From positions 1-64,000 of the forward strand of contig JAQNBH010000139.1 of the NCBI GenBank assembly GCA_028752905.1: a stretch of DNA of 64,000 nucleotides, in the 5' to 3' direction. The first letter of the stretch is position 1. Each line of letters opens with the position of its first letter. This stretch comes from Cladorhizidae sp. MBARI D1340-BT2 (taxonomy: Eukaryota; Porifera; Demospongiae; Poecilosclerida; Cladorhizidae). This document shows positions 13,971-24,134 of this stretch, in pieces. The notes beneath the pieces are model-generated. The model ran no database searches. It saw only the letters and a list, made by a program, of their open reading frames with translations, and was not told the origin of the DNA. Position numbers and translations under genes: made by a program.

Positions 13971-14501
13971 ACGAGAAGGATCTGTCTTTTAATGACAGTT
14001 TTCAAGTTAATCTCTAGCAACCATCAGAGATGTCCCTAGCAACCATAAACTATGGGATAGCAGTGCTGTTATTAAATGTAGTCATGAAGAAGGTGCCCCT
14101 GTTGCAGGTAGCAAATGTGGGTAGTGCATGACCATGGATTCTGTGCATTGTGCAGCACAAAGCTATGCTGCCAGTTTGCCCAGACCCTCTCCATGTGTGC
14201 ATATTGAGAGGTAGGCTGGAGTGCCTAGAGCAACACATCAACCAACAAGTCTACTACTTTAGCCCCCCTTTACCAGTATTAGATCAACTCAATCACAGAC
14301 TTGCTTCTTCACCAGCATTGCAGGAGAGTAAGCCGTCACTAACCCATGTAGCGTTAAGTTTCACCTTGTGGCCTGTCCAACTTCAGTGACAAAGATTTTA
14401 AACGGCAACCACAACGAAGTCACAAATCAGCCCGTTTAGTTCCGTCACTGCAAGCCCAATTGAGGAACGACCCTTTACCTTGCCACACCCTCGACTACGC
14501 T
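13971..14501. other. non-repetitive segment, no recognised gene
   Basis: An open frame on + at 14150-14389 (79 codons, including YYFSPPLPVLDQLNHRLASS) has normal amino-acid composition and could be part of an exon; GAGAG|GTAGGC near 14210 looks like a possible donor. I do not recognise the protein. The rest shows two TAGCAACCAT repeats near 14017-14046 and nothing else I can assign. Confidence 0.25.
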
Positions 14502-14618
14502 ATGACTTATGACTCGAAGTTCGGCAGTGAGCAGGCTATTATTTTGATTCTTTTGCTCAGGAGGCGTAGGAGGAGGAATAGGAGAAGGCAGAACAGAGTG
14601 TGGGTACGTCCAATATAG
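14502..14618 (+). pseudogene. PIF/Harbinger transposase N-terminal relic
   Basis: An ATG-initiated frame of 38 codons reads through a hydrophobic stretch (IILILLL), then the arginine run RRRRRRNRRRQNR, then VWVRP, and stops at TAG. A poly-arginine stretch immediately followed by W-V-R-P is characteristic of the N-terminus of HARBI1-like nucleases of PIF/Harbinger transposons. The usual continuation (the rest of the N-terminal region and the DDE nuclease) is absent: after the stop the DNA is AT-rich and non-coding until the next minisatellite. I read it as a truncated scrap. A chance arginine-rich peptide is the alternative, but the WVRP match argues against it. Confidence 0.5.
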
Positions 14619-14783
14619 TCAATTGGGGTTAAAAAAAGCCGTTTCCCTTAACTTTACCTTTTAAGAGCCAGAGTAAAGGATTTACTAAAAACACATGTGC
14701 CATCCTCTAGTACTTTACTATCAAATGATGACTACATAAATTAAAAAAATATATCCCATGTCCTATAATGAAATATTAATGGT

Positions 14784-15748
14784 GTAATACCATGATAGGT
14801 ATATAACCATGCTAGGTGTATAACTATGCTAGGTGTATAACTATGCTAGGTGTATAGCCATGCTAGGTATATAGCCATGCTAGATGTAATACCATGCTAG
14901 GTATATAACCATGCTAGGTGTATAACCATGCTAGGTGTATAACCATGCTAGGTGTATAACCATGGTAGGTGTATCACCATGCTAGGTGTATAACCATGCT
15001 ACATAGGTGTATAACCATGCTAGGTGTATAACTATGCTACATAGGTGTATAACCATGCTAGGTATATAACCATGCTAGGTGTATAACCATGCTAGGTGTA
15101 TGACCATGCTAGGTATATAACCATGCTAGGTGTATAACCATGCTAGGTGTATAACCATGCTAGGTGTATAGCCATGCTAGGTGTATAGCCATGCTAGGTG
15201 TATAACCATGCTAGGTGTATAACCATGCTAGGTGTATAACCATGCTAGGTGTATAACCATGCTAGGTGTATAACCATGCTAGGTGTATAACCATGCTAGG
15301 TGTAATACCATGATAGGTGTAATGCCATGCTAGGTGTATAACCATGCTTGGTGTATAGCCATGCTAGGTGTATAACCATGCTAGGTATATAACCATGCTA
15401 GGTGTAATACCATGATAGGTATATAACCATGCTAGGTGTCTAACTATGCTAGGTGTATAACCATGCTAGGTGTATAACCATGCTAGGTGTATAACCATGC
15501 TAGGTGTATAACCATGCTAGGTGTATAACCATGCTAGGTATATAACCATGCTAGGTGTATAACCATTCTAGGTATATAACCATACTAGGTGTATAAACAT
15601 GCTAGGTGTATAACCATGCTAGGTGTATAACCATGCTAGGTGTATATCTACATGTATGCTAGGTGTATAACCATGCTAGGTATATAACCATGCTAGGTGT
15701 ATAACCATGCTAGGTGTATGACCATGCTAGGTATATAACCATGCTAGG
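14784..15748. repeat. 17-bp minisatellite (left part)
   Basis: About 56 head-to-tail copies of CCATGCTAGGTGTATAA with variants (GGTATATAA, GGTGTATAG, GGTGTAATA, CATGATAGG) and two TACATAGG insertions near 15000-15045. The array is interrupted at 15748/15749 by the hAT element and resumes at 19041, so the insertion is younger than the array. The unit shares CCATGCTAG and GTGTATAG with the 34-bp unit at 1-13504. Confidence 0.97.
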
Positions 15749-15895
15749 CAGGGTTGTATTTAGGGGGGGGCGGGGGGGGCGTTCGCCCCCCCTTGTATCA
15801 TTCTCGCCCCCCCCCTTGAAATTAAAGAAATTTTTTTAAATAATGTCAAGAAAGGTGTAATAAGCTTATGATATCAGGTTCAAATGATAGGAATG

Positions 15896-18083
15896 TCAAA
15901 CTGAGGTTCTTCTTGGTTTTCTCTGCCATACGTCCACAATCTCTTCAAGGTCGCTCTCGGAGAATACTTCTGATGCCTCTATAGCAATCCTCATAAGGTG
16001 AGAAAGGCTGCAGTCACTTAGAGAATTACGCAAACGAGTCTTGATCATCTTCATCTGTGAGAAGCTTCTCTCCACAGAAGCAGTAGAAACTGGAATCGAT
16101 AAGCAGATGGAGGCAATCTTGTGCAAATTGGGAAACATGGCCTTGAGCATGTCGTTTGAAACAAGTTCTTTCAGCTGTGATGCAGTAGTATCCCGTGGTT
16201 GCTTGACTAACAGCTGGCGGAATGTTTTCCACTCTGTAAGTATTTCAGTGGAAATCATGGCTGTCTTCACTGTTTCTTCTCCATCCAATGTTTCTGCATC
16301 TCTATCTTCTCCGTAGTGAGCAATCAGTTTCTCAACAGACGTGTCTCCATAAGTGGGAAAAGATACTGAATCTGGTTTTGGAACTTTCCGTGGATCGAAT
16401 ATAGACAATGCTGATACAACAGCGTTGGAAGAAGAAAATCGGCTTGTTATGTTGGCCTTTAAATCAGCAACAAAAGGCTTACCAACAACATTCTGGAACG
16501 AAAGTATTTTATCAGCGTCAATAGACACCTTTGTAGATGACTTCAAGTCTTCAACGTTTTCAAGAAGCTCCAACACCCAGTTCGCTCCAGGCAAAACTGC
16601 ATCATCCAAGGATTTAACAGTAGCATCAACAAGGAATGATATCAACGAGAGGTCAAGCTGCTCTGCCTGAAGTGCTTTGCTGAGCTTGGCTACTTGTGGT
16701 AGAGTGAAATCAAGCAAATATATAGCTGCAATCGTAGACAATTTGCAGAGGGCACCATGGATTCCAAGAGCTTCTGGCTCGTGGGACGTCTCGTAGATGT
16801 TCCCAATGGTGATTACAATTGCAGAATAACTTGCTTTGACAGCTTTGACACACCTTTCATGTGCCAGCCAGCGTGTGTCAGATGGCTTGATCACTTTCAT
16901 TTCTGGAAGTTCAAGAACGTGCTGTACCTCCTTCAGACACTCTGCTCGCTTGGGGGAATTGCGAAAATGCTTCCAAAGAGTAGTCAATGTTCTGTAAACA
17001 TGAGCAATTCCAGGAGTTTTATTGGCAGCTTGCACACAAGCCAACTGCAGTAAGTGACAGTGGCAGTGTATAAACAGAGCGTGAGGAGTATGTTTCTTGA
17101 TACGTGCCTGAACCCCGGTCTTTCGTCCAGAAAAAGTTGCAGCTCCATCAAATCCCAATCCAACTATTCTTCCGACTTGTAGACCTTTCTTCTTTAAACA
17201 ATCGATGAGATTAGAATAGATGGTCTCTGCATCAGCCTTCTTCAATGGAATAAGCTCCAGAAAGCACTCTACTGGTACACCATCTTCCTCCCAGCGGCAA
17301 AACACAGACAATTCTTCTACGTTGGTGACATCTGTGCACTCATCTGCCATGAGGCTGTACATAGGTGCCTTTTGAAGTCGCTTCAGAATCGACTCCTCCA
17401 CCCATGTCCCCAATGATTCGATGAATTCAACCACAGCCAATCTTGATGTGTACACAGCATTTCTTGGTGCAGTTTCTAAGAATTGCTTCAAATGTTGGCT
17501 GCCACATCGAACCACCACGTCAACCAGCTTCTCAAATTTTGTCGAATGTGCAACTTGTTCTTTCGTAAGAAAATGAGTGAGTAGGATCAGGCACTTCACT
17601 GCAGCTCTGTTCTGAGCTCTTTTGCAAGCTAAAACATTCTGGAGTTGCTGTACAACTGTTCCACCTTTGGCTGCTCCTTTAGCTGCAAAAAGAGCTTGAG
17701 TTGCATGGATATGGAAGTCACTTCTCGCATGAGCTTTCATTTTTTAAACAGCTTTCTTCCAATTTCTGCAAGGTTGTGTGACCCACACTCCTCCAGTACG
17801 CTGCAGACCAGATTGCTTGCAAACCTTGCAAAAGGCACCATCGCTATCCTCGTCATAATAGAGCCAACTGAAATCTTTCTCCCAGCTCTTAAGAGTATTT
17901 TCTCTTCGTGGATACAGAAGAGCGGTGTTTGTTTTGCTTGCTTTTCTTTGAAGGTGGAGGACTAAGGCTAGGACTAGATGCCTCGACATGCTCAGAGCTA
18001 TCTGTTCTGCTATCTTCACTATCGCTGCTATTAGCATGAGAAGAGGCTTGAGAAGTACTTGCAAAGTATGAGCGAATATCCAT
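15896..18083 (-). pseudogene. hAT transposase, broken by a frameshift and a stop
   Basis: The protein starts at MDIRSYF (18083) with a Ser-rich, Lys-rich leader. A one-base frameshift near 17890 (after STKRKYS) moves to the frame encoding a TTF/BED-like zinc-binding region (DGAFCKVCKQSG, then H-x(4)-H in SDFHIHATQ). An in-frame TAA at 17744-17746 then interrupts KKAV/KMKAH. The remaining 614 codons are open. In that part, the first catalytic Asp is probably in MADECTD (residue about 133) and the second in GLGFDGA (about 198), followed by a C/H-rich stretch (HCHCHLLQLA), the PSDTRW motif and the C-terminal hAT dimerisation region (SIPVSTASVERSFSQMKM). Order and length fit the ZMYM/ZNF862-like branch of hAT. 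Only two lesions suggest fairly recent inactivation. Confidence 0.88.
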
Positions 18084-18125
18084 ATTAATATGAAGAGAAA
18101 TCAGCTAGTAAGGTTTCTTTTATAG

Positions 18126-18396
18126 AGACTTTAAGACCATGACATAATGGACTGAGTTAAAAATACTGAGAGAGAGTGGGAAAGAAGGAGGGAACTGAAG
18201 AAGTGACAAACCTACAAAGGAGAACACGTGGTGGCGTGTGATGACATCATGTCTAAGATTAGACTTGAAGACCATGACATAATGGACTGAGTTAAAAATA
18301 CTGAGAGAGAGGGAGTGGGAAAGAAGGAGAAACAAAAGAAGTGACAAACCTACAAAGGAGAGCACGTGGTGGTGTGTGATGTCATCGTGTCATGAC
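18126..18396. repeat. tandem duplication in the hAT 5' region
   Basis: Two adjacent copies of about 135 bp (18126-18260 and 18261-18396), each beginning AGACTT.AAGACCATGACA and ending around CACGTGGTGG.GTGTGATG. They lie just upstream of the minus-strand transposase start at 18083, where the promoter would be, and differ by a few substitutions and small indels. Confidence 0.8.
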
Positions 18397-19004
18397 ACAT
18401 GCTCTCCTTTTTCCAAGCAGCTACAATATCATGAGAAATATATACAGTCTAGCCATAGTTCGGTATAGCATAATGCCATTGGTAGTCAGTAAAAATAGCT
18501 ATCCTCAGACATTGTAAAAGCAAAAAAATATATGGGGGGATCTTCCCCCCAGACCCCCCTTTTACGACTTATGAACATGTTAAGAAAATATTAACAAAAA
18601 TTAGGGCACCAAGTGACCAACCATTTCCACCCCCCCTAGAGAACTAGAGAAAAATTGTGTATGAAACCTGTTGTCCATGATTTTGTAAGAAAATGCATGG
18701 AATGCAACATAATTCGATTTCACAAAAGCCCACCTCCATTATACGAGTGACAAGTGACTATATCTAATCTATATATGCTGATTGCCGTAGCATGCAACTT
18801 CAGCAAATATTTAAGATGGAATGTTGTACTAAAGATTTTAGAAAAAGTGCATGCCATCATAAGTAGCAGCTATATATACAGTTAGTACTGCAAAAATACC
18901 TGTGGGTAAAACACTTTCGTACTCCACGCGGAAGCCCAGGGTGCACGTCCCCTTTCCGCACCATCCAGGCTCTCCGACCCCCTTATTTTTCCATATCTCA
19001 AGTT
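18397..19004. other. non-coding right arm of the hAT element
   Basis: No coding frame was recognised. It contains a short inverted repeat of G and C runs (GGGGGGATCTTCCCCCC near 18535) and AT-rich DNA, followed by the G/C-rich subterminal region. An open frame on the minus strand at 18838-19035 overlaps the terminal repeat and is not credible. Confidence 0.5.
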
Positions 19005-19040
19005 CGCCCCCCCTTGGCAAAATTTCTGTATACAACCCTG

Positions 19041-19103
19041 ATGCTAGGTATATAACTATGCTAGGTGTATAACCATGCTAGGTGTATAACCATGCTAAGG
19101 TGT
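19041..19103. repeat. 17-bp minisatellite (right part)
   Basis: Three to four further copies of the CCATGCTAGGTGTATAA unit after the hAT insertion, starting with the second copy of the target duplication and ending at AAGGTGTATAGATTGG, where the 32-bp array begins. Confidence 0.93.
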
Positions 19104-19106
19104 ATA

Positions 19107-20181
19107 GATTGGTTCTCACATGTACACTGTATATGTTCTATTAGTTCTCACATGTACACTGTATATGTTCTATTGGTTCTCACATGTACACTGTATATGT
19201 TCTATTAGTTCTCACATGTGCACTGTATATGTTCTATTGGTTCTCACATGTACACTGTATATGTTCTATTAGTTCTCACATGTACACTGTATATGTTCTA
19301 TTAGTTCTCACATGTACACTGTATATGTTCTATTAGTTCTCACATTTGCACTGTATATGTTCTATTGGTTCTCACATGTGCACTGTATATGTTCTATTAG
19401 TTCTCACATGTGCACTGTATATGTTCTATTAGTTCTCACATGTGCACTGTATATGTTCTATTAGTTCTCACATGTGCACTGTATATGTTCTATTAGTTCT
19501 CACATGTGCACTGTATATGTTCTATTAGTTCTCACATGTACACTGTATATGTTCTATTAGTTCTCACATGTGCACTGTATATGTTCTATTAGTTCTCACA
19601 TGTGCACTGTATATGTTCTATTGGTTCTCACATGTGCACTGTATATGTTCTATTAGTTCTCACATGTACACTGTATATGTTCTATTAGTTCTCACATGTA
19701 CACTGTATATGTTCTATTAGTTCTCACATGTGCACTGTATATGTTCTATTAGTTCTCACATGTACACTGTATATGTTCTATTAGTTCTCACATGTACACT
19801 GTATATGTTCTATTAGTTCTCACATGTACACTGTATATGTTCTATTAGTTCTCACATGTGCACTGTATATGTTCTATTAGTTCTCACATGTACACTGTAT
19901 ATGTTCTATTAGTTCTCACATGTACATGTACACTGTATATGTTCTATTAGTTCTCACATGTACACTGTATATGTTCTATTAGTTCTCACATGTGCACTGT
20001 ATATGTTCTATTAGTTCTCACATGTACACTGTATATGTTCTATTAGTTCTCACATGTGCACTGTATATGTTCTATTAGTTCTCACATGTACACTGTATAT
20101 GTTCTATTAGTTCTCACATGTGCACTGTATATGTTCTATTAGTTCTCACATGTACACTGTATATGTTCTATTAGTTCTCAC
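19107..20181. repeat. 32-bp minisatellite, about 33 copies
   Basis: Head-to-tail repeats of a 32-bp unit made of TTCTCACATGTACACT, then GTATATGTTCTATTAG. The main variants are TACACT versus TGCACT and ATTAG versus ATTGG; one copy near 19920 carries an extra ACATGT. The array stops abruptly inside a unit (TTCTCAC) at the first base of the 9.1-kb array. Confidence 0.97.
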
Positions 20182-20335
20182 ATCTCTGGGATTCTCAGGC
20201 AAGATAGCTGGGTGGGCATTGTGAGGTTGAGTTAGGTCTAAGATAGTGTCTGGTACTAGAAGAGTCTAACAATATATATATATTTGTCTTGTTAATAAAT
20301 GCCTTTTTTTCTTTTCTTACACGTGTAACTGACAG

Positions 20336-20517
20336 AGGCTTCTGTTAGTAAGGCTATTGGAGAAGTGGAAGCAGAAGCATCTGTCAAGGCTACAGCTAAG
20401 AAATACCATCTATCAGTCTCCATGCTCTGCAAACGATGTCTAGTTGAAAAGGGGGGAGTAGTTTTGGGCAAAAGAGGCGGTACATTTCAATGCCTAATGA
20501 AAAAGGTCATTGAATAG
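20336..20517 (+). pseudogene. HTH-like (psq/CENP-B type) coding relic
   Basis: A good 3' splice site (pyrimidine-rich run, then CTGACAG) precedes about 60 open codons ending in TAG. The peptide contains SVKATAKKYHLSVSMLCKR followed by a GKRGGTF segment. The spacing of A-x-K-K-Y and S-x-L-x-x-R resembles a pipsqueak/homeodomain-like HTH of the kind found at the N-terminus of DDE endonucleases and CENP-B-like proteins. The match is partial; an unrelated exon is possible. It occurs in copies 1-5. Being below 70 codons it could equally be a captured exon or a transposase remnant. Confidence 0.4.
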
Positions 20518-20851
20518 CCCAGGGCTTCCTCTAGCCACTGGTACCAATTTCAATCTTTAGCACTTAGCAATCTGGAGTTATTTAGGCTGAGGTTTTTGAC
20601 ATTCGTGTTTTTGAGGTCACTCCACTTTAGGGTCTATAACTTGCCCATAGTTATACCTATGAAACATATTTTAGTAGCAAAAGAGAGCACACAGAGAGAC
20701 CTATCTTTTGAGCTATATATGAAACCCATACCATGAAGTTTGCAGAATCTACGGAGCTCTAAAGTTGTAACCATAAGTAAAATAAAAAAATGCAACTGTT
20801 TCCCCACAGAGGTGTCTCTATTGACTAGTTCAGTACAAGTGTCTCGGGTTC
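20518..20851. other. unit segment left of PB-A, no gene recognised
   Basis: Non-coding sequence conserved in copies 1-5, ending in the left arm of the 27-bp minisatellite (GTGTCTCTATTGACTAGTTC, from about 20810). Short open frames on both strands at 20634-20940 have no recognisable content, and the + one runs into the PB-A terminus. Confidence 0.5.
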
Positions 20852-21108
20852 TTAACCGATTAAGCGCCATAAGCGCCATATGGCGCAAAGGGAAATCGGA
20901 CTCGCGAAAAAAATTATATAAAAATATATATTTGAACTAAGTGCCAAATTCTTGTTGCTGCACATGCCCAAAAGAATGCTGAATCATTCTAAAAACGTCA
21001 TTTACACGTGCTGCTATATGTGCCGGCCGCGCCCCGCTTTTTGCTCATAACTTCGGTTTTCAAGATGGCGAGGATGCTTTGTTTTGTACGAAGTAACTTT
21101 TCTTCTTT

Positions 21109-23506
21109 TTGACGATGACACTAGCGGCTCTGGCTCGGATTCTGGTGGGAAAGAAGGCCAGAGATATATGCCTACCATGGTTGTGCCCTGGATCCCCTGG
21201 CTCTAAGTCAAAATGCTCGGGTGGAAGGATTTCTCGATGGTATGTTTGTTTCTACCTTAGCGCTTGGTTGCCATTGTATTCCACAATCTTCTGATTCGCT
21301 AACCAAACTGTAGCCTATTCTTGTGTTTTTTGAGGATATAAATATTTCTAACGTAGCAGTTGAAGAAGATTAGTTATAGCCATAAATGTAGGTTGAGCTT
21401 TTTTATTACTTATCAAATTTGAATTTGAATTTTCAAAAAAAACGTTCGTATAAGGTTTATGTTATCAACTTTTCTTTCTTGGCAGTCCGTTGGAGATGAA
21501 GGTGATCCATTGTTACCATCTACTTGTGGGAGCTCTGGACTTAGTGTAGGTTGGTACAAAGGAAATTTTGTAGAGTTACTATTATATATTTCCTTTCAGC
21601 CTCTAAAGAAGAGAGTGACCATTTGAACACTCCTTCCTTACCATCTACTGACCCTCCATCCTTATTACCATCTACTGACCCTCCATCCTTATTACCATCT
21701 ACTGACCCTCCATCCTTACCATCTACTGACCCTCCATCCTTACTATCTACTGACCCTCCATCCTTACTATCTACTGACCCTCCGTCCTTACAATCTGCTA
21801 CAGGGGACTCTTCTGGAATAAGTAAGTTATCAAAATTGATATTTGAATATTTGTTTGTATACATATTTATGTGTTACAGAGAATGTGAGGTGTGGTGCTA
21901 TAGTAGAGGTTCATGTAGTACTACTAGTCCACCACCACAAGGTACTGGTAATAGGCAGGCCCAGTCCCGAGTTTGTAGTAGTAAGGCTAGCTCATCTAGC
22001 ACTAGTTATCAGATAATACCAGTCGAAGGTCTGCTGGAGAAAAAAAGAGACAATTCTGGCCCAAACTCAGCTTTGCTCGGTGTAACAAGTTCGTTACTAG
22101 GTGCTTTTTATCTTTTTTTTTTACTATTGACGTGTGGGACCTCCATGTGAGAGAGACTAATATGTATGTTTCTAGGGTGGGGCTCCCCCATAATTGGCAT
22201 GATACATGTGAAGAAGAAATGGAGGCTTTTGTAGAACTTTTGATTGTTATGGGCATTTCAAAACTTCCCCATATAGACATGTACTGGTCCTGTGAATATC
22301 CTGATTTGTCATGTAGTTTGGTGAGTAGAGTAATGCCCCTTTGGAGGTTTAGGCAGTTGATGCGGCTACATGCATGTCAACTCCATTGCTAGCTCACAGG
22401 TAACATCTGGTAATCCCAATTATGATAGGCTGTATAAGCTTTGAAAGCGAGTATTGTTTGCATCAGGAGCTTAGCATTGATGAAGCCATGATTCCCTATC
22501 AAGGGAGGCTTGGCTTCAAGCAATATATGAAGGATGAGCCTACGAAATGGGGCATAAAAGTATTTGTGCTTTTGGATGCAAGGAATGGTTATATTTATCG
22601 ATTACAAATTTATACTGGGAAGAATGTGGAAACAGGAGATAGTACAGGTTTGTGTAGTCGGGTAGTGTTAGATTTGTTGGAGGGATTTGAGCACAAGAAC
22701 TTTCAGGTATACATGGATAACTTTTATACAAGTCCTAATTTATTTCACACAATGACTATTAGAGGGGTTGGTGCATGTGGCACAGCTAGGCCTAATAGGA
22801 AAAACTTTCCTAAGGAGTTACTTACAAAGTGGAAGAATAGAGGAAAATATGATTACAGATCAAATAGTTCACTCCTGGCTTTAGTGGGTAGACAAGGGTG
22901 TGATTGACATGATGACTAATATGCATGCAGCTTTGTGGCAAGGACAACAACCAACTGTGAAACATCATCAGCTTGATGGTTCTCGACTGAATGTGTCTTG
23001 CCCCCCTCCCTGTTTACCTGATTATCAATCATTCATGAGGGGTGTCTACCAAATATGCAAACACCCCCTTCCACCATCTCTTTGATTTTCTACCGAAATT
23101 GTAGTAGCCCATTCTTTGGTCTGCTCTGGTAGAAGTTTTTTTTTTGAACGCCTTTATTGAATGCCTTTATCCGTTTTCTTTTTCAAACACTTCTCTACAT
23201 AAGAGGCAGGATAGTTATTTAGATCTTCGGATTAGCTTAGTAAAAACATTGATTGGTTCCTATTCTTCTCGCTGGCGTATAGGCCTTGTATGTTTCCTAC
23301 TTCCCAGCTAGAACGTCTCAATTTGCAACTAGGTCATTTCCCCCTTCTACTTCTGTTTGGTGTGCATAAAAATGGTTCGAGGCATGAAAGCCTAAATGAG
23401 TGTGGTTACTGTAGGTTCATTTGTGCATTGGATCTGACCGTATCATACCTTGGTGGAATATTAGTGTTGCATGTATTCTCTTTGTTCTCGTGACCATGAA
23501 ATATAA
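21109..23506 (+). pseudogene. PB-A piggyBac transposase (decayed), copy 1
   Basis: Order of parts: an acidic/Ser-rich N-terminus (DDTSGSGSDSGG); probable introns 21240-21485, about 21544-21599 and 21822-21879; a STDPPS repeat region; then the DDE_Tnp_1_7 domain beginning at TCEEEMEAFVELLIVMGI. Catalytic Asp 1 is in SIDEAMI (22479), Asp 2 in VYMDNFYTSP (22715), Asp 3 in VDKGVIDMMTN (22891). Lesions: a 4-bp CATG duplication at LHACQLHC* near 22372-22390, a stop after YDRLYKL, a 2-bp loss just before Asp 3, and several frameshifts through the C-terminal Cys-rich region (CCMYSLCSRDHE, ending near 23506). All three catalytic residues survive but in different frames. The same main lesions recur in every copy, so decay preceded amplification. 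Confidence 0.9.
21640..21793 (+). repeat. coding minisatellite (STDPPS repeat) in PB-A
   Basis: Six tandem copies of a 24-27 bp unit (CCATCTACTGACCCTCC core) encode LLPSTDPPS-type repeats in the disordered N-terminal part of the transposase. Copies 2-4 have five. The length change is exactly 24 bp, which preserves frame. Confidence 0.9.
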
Positions 23507-24134
23507 GTTGTGTATGGTGTATGTCCGTGCCTCTTGGTAAAAAGTGTGGATACTTGTGTCTAATAATGCATTTTTCTCTATTGTTGTGTCTTTGTGTTCT
23601 AGATGCCTGGGAAGTGTTGATAGAGCCTGGTCTTGCCCTTCTACACACACACACACAACATGTATTACAATGCTACTCTCTCACTCTCCTTCATTCTTCA
23701 TCAAATTACCCACCCACATTCTACCCACACACACATACTTTTTCTATTCAAATATTCGATTCATATATTGTCTGTTCAAAATGTTTTGTCTTAGGAAGTT
23801 TTAGGATTGTTATTGTCTTGATTCTGTGTCAAATTATATGAATATGCCCAAATATATGGTATATAAATGTTGGTTCAATTTTGAAAAGCTTGCCAAATGC
23901 TGGATATTTGGTCCTTGGGTTTCATTAAAAAATCAGGATGTACAGCAATCACTGGGCTTCCATATGAACGAGGTTTCCTGTGCTGATGTCCTATAAGAAG
24001 CTCGAGGGGAAAATTAGTAATTAAATCGTTAATTATTTTACCGCGGGTACTAGGAAAGTCGGCGCTTAATCGGTTAATTCAGCTTAAGTCGCTCTGTGGC
24101 CTAGTACATCATATGTGTCTATGAGGCTTAGTTC

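Larger units (their letters stand above)
15749..19040 (-). mobile_element. hAT transposon with perfect 8-bp target duplication
   Basis: The element is 3292 bp. It begins CAGGGTTGTATTTAG and ends with the inverted match TACAACCCTG, giving a terminal inverted repeat of about 11 bp. It is flanked on both sides by ATGCTAGG (15741-15748 and 19041-19048), an 8-bp target duplication typical of hAT and made of minisatellite sequence. Both ends carry long G/C runs; GTTCGCCCCCCCTTG occurs near both termini in the same orientation (about 15780 and 19004). The only gene is a minus-strand transposase with two lesions, so this copy should be non-autonomous but could once have been mobilised in trans. Confidence 0.93.
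20856..24073 (+). mobile_element. piggyBac element PB-A, copy 1
   Basis: The element is flanked by TTAA on both sides (20852-20855 and 24074-24077) and bounded by perfect 13-bp inverted repeats: CCGATTAAGCGCC on the left and GGCGCTTAATCGG on the right. TTAA target duplication plus short terminal repeats is diagnostic of piggyBac. A subterminal 14-bp palindrome, GCGCCATATGGCGC, lies at 20873-20886. Length 3218 bp; it carries a decayed transposase gene in + orientation. It is inserted in the 27-bp minisatellite that flanks PB-B, and copy 5 shows the unoccupied site. Confidence 0.96.

Noticed and set aside
16041..16670. Plus-strand frames of 91-105 codons over the hAT transposase
   Set aside because: Complement of the minus-strand hAT coding region, which has clear hAT motifs.
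22002..22280. Minus-strand open frames over PB-A and PB-B (for example 92 and 63 codons)
   Set aside because: Shadows of the + strand transposase remnants; no independent motifs.
23406..23841. Small proteins near the PB-A (AC)n microsatellite
   Set aside because: Low-complexity, overlapping on both strands, downstream of the transposase stop.
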